Source: JAVVWB01 sp036652335 (GTDB taxonomy: Bacteria > Synergistota > Synergistia > Synergistales > Synergistaceae). From it: DNA of 64,000 bases. The stretch spans positions 62,001-126,000 of the forward strand of contig JAVVWB010000002.1 in assembly GCA_036652335.1 (NCBI GenBank), read 5' to 3'. Position numbers and translations under genes: made by a program. The notes beneath the pieces were generated by a model. That model had not been told where the DNA came from and ran no database searches. It saw only the letters and a list, made by a program, of their open reading frames with translations. Shown here one piece after another: positions 60,977 through 64,000 of this stretch (its first letter is position 1; the number at the start of each line of letters is the position of its first letter).

Positions 60977-62428
60977 TTATTGTTTGTTATTTTCTTTCAT
61001 TATTTCCCCGTTTTTACCTTCAAATTTTCTTCCTGCACCTGTGAAACAGCAGAAGAGCATAACAAACCAAATTGCCCAGCTGTAGAATGCTGTAAACATC
61101 ATATCTGTAGGTGCTAGTTCAGGTAAGAATGGGTATGTGCCTTTCATTGATGAAAGTCCTCCTAGTAAGAGTAGGACGCATCCTCCGAATGGCAGGAAAA
61201 ATGGGAAAGAACATATCGTAGTAGCTAGAATATTTGCACTGCGATATGGGTGCAAGTTGCTCTTTCGTGCTATTGCATTTACAAATGGAGCAACGCAAAT
61301 ATTTGCTATTGTGTTAATTGCTGCGATTAAAATTCCAAAAATTGTTGAGAGTGAGAATATTGCAATTTCTGCACCTCTTGGTGTTTTAATGACTTTATCG
61401 TTTAGCCAGTCAACAGTAGTATCCATACAGCCACTGCGGATAAGCAAATTACCCATTGCTACGACCATAATGAGCAATATTGATACTGTTGTCATACCTG
61501 CTACCCCAGATGCAATTGCGCCTGTGACCTTTCCTCCCTCTATTGCAAAGAGAGCCGAGAAGTCAAAGAGTCCTGCGCCCATACCTATTAGACTTGCTAT
61601 GACTATACCAATAGAGAGGGTAGCAAAGATGTTTACTCCCTTTATTGCTAGGATTATAACAATGATTGTAGGAATTAGTAGTAAAAGACCTGCAGGGTTT
61701 TGGTATTTTTCGAGTAGAGTTCTTGCTAATTCAGGGTCTATCGTATGTCCTGAACCACCAAAAACGAAGAACATTACGGCTGCTATTGCCGCTGCTGTTA
61801 ATACGTAAGGAGCTCGTACTTTTACTGTCCCGCCAATTTCGGCAGTAACACCGGGCTTCGTGTTATATTCTTGGCTTGTCGCTGCAATGATCGTAGTGTC
61901 CGAAACTGGAGCGAAGTTGTCTCCAAAAGCTGCGCCAGAAAGAATTGCACCGGCTAAAACAGCTGGATTAGAGCCTAGAAGAATACCGGCAGGATATATA
62001 ATGAAACTCATTGTAGAAATTGTTCCAAATCCTGACCCTGTTGCCATTGCAAAAACGGCGGAGAATATAAATGCTGCAACTGTGAAAGCAGACCCACTAA
62101 CATTAAGCTGTACGCTTAACCAGACGAGGCCTTCTACAATGTGTCCTGATTTAAGTACATTTCCATAGATTCCGACGACGAGCCATAAAAGCACGGCAGT
62201 CATACCAACTTTAGAACCAAGTCCTTCAAGGACCACGTCCCAGTATGTGTCGATATCTTCAACAAAAAGCATTCCTACTATTAATCCGACTACGCCAGCC
62301 CCAATCATCATGTTAAGGTCTGCGGCGTTAAAGAAAGAAAGAGCGATTGTAATTGTAATAAAAATCATGAATGGTACAAGAGCAAAGAAATTAGTCCCTT
62401 TGTATTTCAATAAGTGATCTTGTTTCAT
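60977..62428 (-). CDS. Na+/H+ antiporter NhaC family protein (candidate amino-acid carrier)
   Basis: This inner-membrane carrier has 483 residues and about eleven or twelve segments. It has the family signature GAAFGDNFAPVSDTTIIAATS near residue 175 and the repeat-like ANILATTICSFPFFLPFGG in the second half. The ATG at 62428 lies nine bases after GAGGAG; the open frame to 62452 runs through the ribosome site. It is the first gene of a two-gene unit with the desulfidase-like gene, so import of cysteine or a related amino acid with Na+ or H+ exchange is the simplest reading, as inference. Confidence 0.88.
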   Translation of the reverse strand: MKQDHLLKYKGTNFFALVPFMIFITITIALSFFNAADLNMMIGAGVVGLIVGMLFVEDIDTYWDVVLEGLGSKVGMTAVLLWLVVGIYGNVLKSGHIVEGLVWLSVQLNVSGSAFTVAAFIFSAVFAMATGSGFGTISTMSFIIYPAGILLGSNPAVLAGAILSGAAFGDNFAPVSDTTIIAATSQEYNTKPGVTAEIGGTVKVRAPYVLTAAAIAAVMFFVFGGSGHTIDPELARTLLEKYQNPAGLLLLIPTIIVIILAIKGVNIFATLSIGIVIASLIGMGAGLFDFSALFAIEGGKVTGAIASGVAGMTTVSILLIMVVAMGNLLIRSGCMDTTVDWLNDKVIKTPRGAEIAIFSLSTIFGILIAAINTIANICVAPFVNAIARKSNLHPYRSANILATTICSFPFFLPFGGCVLLLLGGLSSMKGTYPFLPELAPTDMMFTAFYSWAIWFVMLFCCFTGAGRKFEGKNGEIMKENNKQ

Positions 62429-62765
62429 GTGAATCATCTCCTCTTTTGTCAATACTATGATACTTTTTGTAACGAAAAGCAGAAATGTACCTCCTTCTTT
62501 AGGAATATTTAATATTACTTTTAAATTTTACATAGAAAAATATGTAAAAAAGTAAAACAAACAGTACCCTTTGAGATTGAAACTTTTTCATAGCATAAGG
62601 GAGAAAAACCTTGGGTGAAAATTTTGTGAAAGTGATATACTAAACATATGATAATTATATATCTATAAATATAAAATGCAAGAAATTTTATCATTGTAAT
62701 AAAATATCTCACATAAATTCTTTGGAATATGAAAACACGAAAATGAGAAAAAGGGGATTTTCTAA
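62429..62765. other. Divergent promoter region between the NhaC-CyuA unit and the YheO-like regulator
   Basis: The gap of 337 bases has no gene and is very AT-rich. It must hold promoters for both directions. A CATATGATAATTATATATC stretch near 62646-62664 contains several overlapping small palindromes, but I cannot pick out one operator or a clear promoter pair. Confidence 0.5.
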
Positions 62766-63410
62766 TTGGAAAACAGAGAATTATTGATGACCTACGTACC
62801 GTTAGTGGACTTTTTGGCAGATGTATTAGGTGAGACATGTGAAGTGTTGCTCCATGATGTATCCACGCCAGAGAGGTCAGTAATTGCAATAAGAAACGGA
62901 TTTCACTCAGGTAGAAAAATTGGTAGTTCTCTTACAAATTTGGCTTTTAAAATCCATGAAGAGAAGAGTTATCAAAATAAAGATTTTATAACAAATTACA
63001 CAGGTAAAACAAAAGGGAGGGACTTTGTTTCTTCTACTTTTTATATAAAGAATGATGGCGAATTGATTGGTATGTTATGTTTGAATTTTGATACTTCTCC
63101 TACGAGAGAGTTTCAAAATGCCGTAAATCAATTTTTGCAGAATTTCTGTACAGTGAAAGGTCAGCAAAGTGAAGAGGAACATATAACAGAAGACCTTGAT
63201 TCCTCTATTACTTCAATAGCTGATTCAATAATTACAAAGAAAATAAAAGAGATTTGCACAAAGCCAGAAAGAATGACTATGAAAGAGAAAATTTCTCTTG
63301 TAAAAACATTAAATGAGCAAGGTGCTTTGAATGTAAAAGGTGCTATCTCTCTCATTGCAAAAAAACTTAAAATATCTGAAGCAACAGTGTATAGATATTT
63401 AAAAAAATAA
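62766..63410 (+). CDS. YheO-like PAS plus helix-turn-helix transcriptional regulator (DauR type)
   Basis: This 214-residue regulator has an N-terminal YheO-type PAS fold (YVPLVDFLADVLGETCEVLL and VIAIRNGFHSGRKIGSSLTN, then DFVSSTFYIKNDGELIGMLC). The C-terminal helix-turn-helix ends KGAISLIAKKLKISEATVYR, close to the chain end as in DauR-type proteins. Such regulators sit beside amino-acid breakdown genes. It is divergent from the NhaC-CyuA unit and is its likely regulator. The start TTG follows AAGGGGA by nine bases. Confidence 0.88.
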   Translation: MENRELLMTYVPLVDFLADVLGETCEVLLHDVSTPERSVIAIRNGFHSGRKIGSSLTNLAFKIHEEKSYQNKDFITNYTGKTKGRDFVSSTFYIKNDGELIGMLCLNFDTSPTREFQNAVNQFLQNFCTVKGQQSEEEHITEDLDSSITSIADSIITKKIKEICTKPERMTMKEKISLVKTLNEQGALNVKGAISLIAKKLKISEATVYRYLKK

Positions 63411-63510
63411 CAAAATTTCAAAAACAAATTTAATTTGCTAGAATATTTTCTTATGATATATGTCCAAGGGTTTTTAGGTTATAATAAACTTCATGTTTGG
63501 GGGTGGAAAG

Positions 63511-64000
63511 ATGTACAAAACAGAAGTTATAACTCGTACACTCAGTGTGAGTGATATGATGACTAGATACTATAAGCCAAATGTCTTTATAGAGGCATGT
63601 AAGTTTTGCCCTAGTTACGGTAAACTTTGGTCTTGTCCACCTGATCTTCCACCGACCACAGAGATTTTAAAAGGATACAATACAGTAATTTTATCTGCGA
63701 TAAAGGTTGTTTATACAACTTCAGATATAATTCTTTCTCGTACAATGAGTGTGGCAGAACGCAATGAATTTAAGGACAATACTTATGGTGTTGTAAAAGC
63801 GACATTAAATGAAGCAATGCTAAATATAGAGAAGATAATTCCCAATTCACTCAGTGTGGCAGCAGGAGAGTGTAAAAGCTGTCCTTTTTGTACCAGACAG
63901 GAAAATAAACCCTGTCGCTTTCCTGAAAAGATGAGATATTCATTTTCTGCACTTGGCTTTGATATAACAAATATGTCAAATGAAGTTATGAATTTAGAAT
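63511..64000 (+). CDS. DUF2284 family protein, cut by the window end
   Basis: The first 163 residues of a second DUF2284 protein are present; the frame is open at base 64000. It has CKFCPSYGKLWSCPPDLPP near residue 31, then SVAAGECKSCPFCTRQENKP followed by CRFPEKMRYSFSALGFD, the same two cysteine clusters as the gene at 1496-2059. The ATG at 63511 has GGGGTGG upstream; an in-frame ATG at 63493 precedes that site. It lies 100 bases after the YheO-like regulator on the same strand. The function is unknown. Confidence 0.85.
   Translation, partial: MYKTEVITRTLSVSDMMTRYYKPNVFIEACKFCPSYGKLWSCPPDLPPTTEILKGYNTVILSAIKVVYTTSDIILSRTMSVAERNEFKDNTYGVVKATLNEAMLNIEKIIPNSLSVAAGECKSCPFCTRQENKPCRFPEKMRYSFSALGFDITNMSNEVMNLE

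Overview
The window is AT-rich bacterial chromosome, densely coded, with short intergenic gaps, many ATGA-type gene overlaps and frequent TTG/GTG starts. It encodes an OmpP1/FadL-type outer-membrane protein and a very large TamB/AsmA-like envelope protein, so the cell is probably diderm. It also has features common in anaerobic, amino-acid-fermenting Gram-positive relatives: a two-subunit glycine decarboxylase, a T-box leader, Na+-coupled amino-acid carriers, a cysteine desulfidase-type enzyme and a BusR/BusA osmolyte system. A member of Synergistota is my best guess and a diderm Firmicute (Negativicutes) is the alternative. No rRNA is present to settle this. No phage, transposase or CRISPR array was seen.

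Layout. 1-2.5 kb: the end of an unassigned transcript, a FadL-like porin, a DUF2284 cysteine-rich protein and a palindromic dispersed repeat. 2.5-10.2 kb (minus): one operon gcvT-gcvH-gcvPA-gcvPB-lplA-lpd-folD, i.e. the whole glycine cleavage system with its lipoylation enzyme and the next folate step. 10.9-15.9 kb: a soluble ten-PAS hybrid histidine kinase. 16-19.6 kb: tRNA-Arg, an aminotransferase, a split chromate transporter and a VanX-like dipeptidase. 19.7-25.8 kb: NhaC carrier, aldehyde dehydrogenase, periplasmic GlpQ, iron alcohol dehydrogenase. 25.9-29.3 kb: a BusR-like regulator and the two-gene BusA-like betaine ABC transporter, with a clear promoter and a dyad over its -10. 29.4-33.3 kb: S66 LD-carboxypeptidase, phospholipase-D-like protein, purine permease. 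33.3-35.8 kb: a 121-bp inverted repeat, a second copy of the palindromic repeat, and a tyrosine-type T-box leader driving an acyl-CoA ligase. 35.9-39.9 kb: polysaccharide deacetylase, cyclase-family hydrolase, DUF2156 protein, TPR protein. 40.0-49.9 kb (minus): TamB-like protein, cobU, cobS, HAD phosphatase, metF, a methionine-synthase activation-domain protein and a short metH. 50.1-58 kb (minus): tyrS, an unknown anchored protein, a beta-CASP nuclease, a two-component pair, an HD protein and dCMP deaminase. 58.1-64 kb: an NSS transporter, a CyuA-like desulfidase with an NhaC carrier and a divergent YheO-like regulator, and the start of a second DUF2284 gene.

How they work together. Three blocks concern one-carbon metabolism: glycine cleavage supplies methylene-THF, FolD oxidises it, MetF reduces it and the cobalamin-dependent MetH uses it, with CobU/CobS assembling the cobalamin cofactor. 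Several others point to amino-acid catabolism and Na+ cycling. The most unusual observation is a T-box with UAC specifier in front of an AMP-forming acyl-CoA ligase, while tyrS itself has no T-box in the window.
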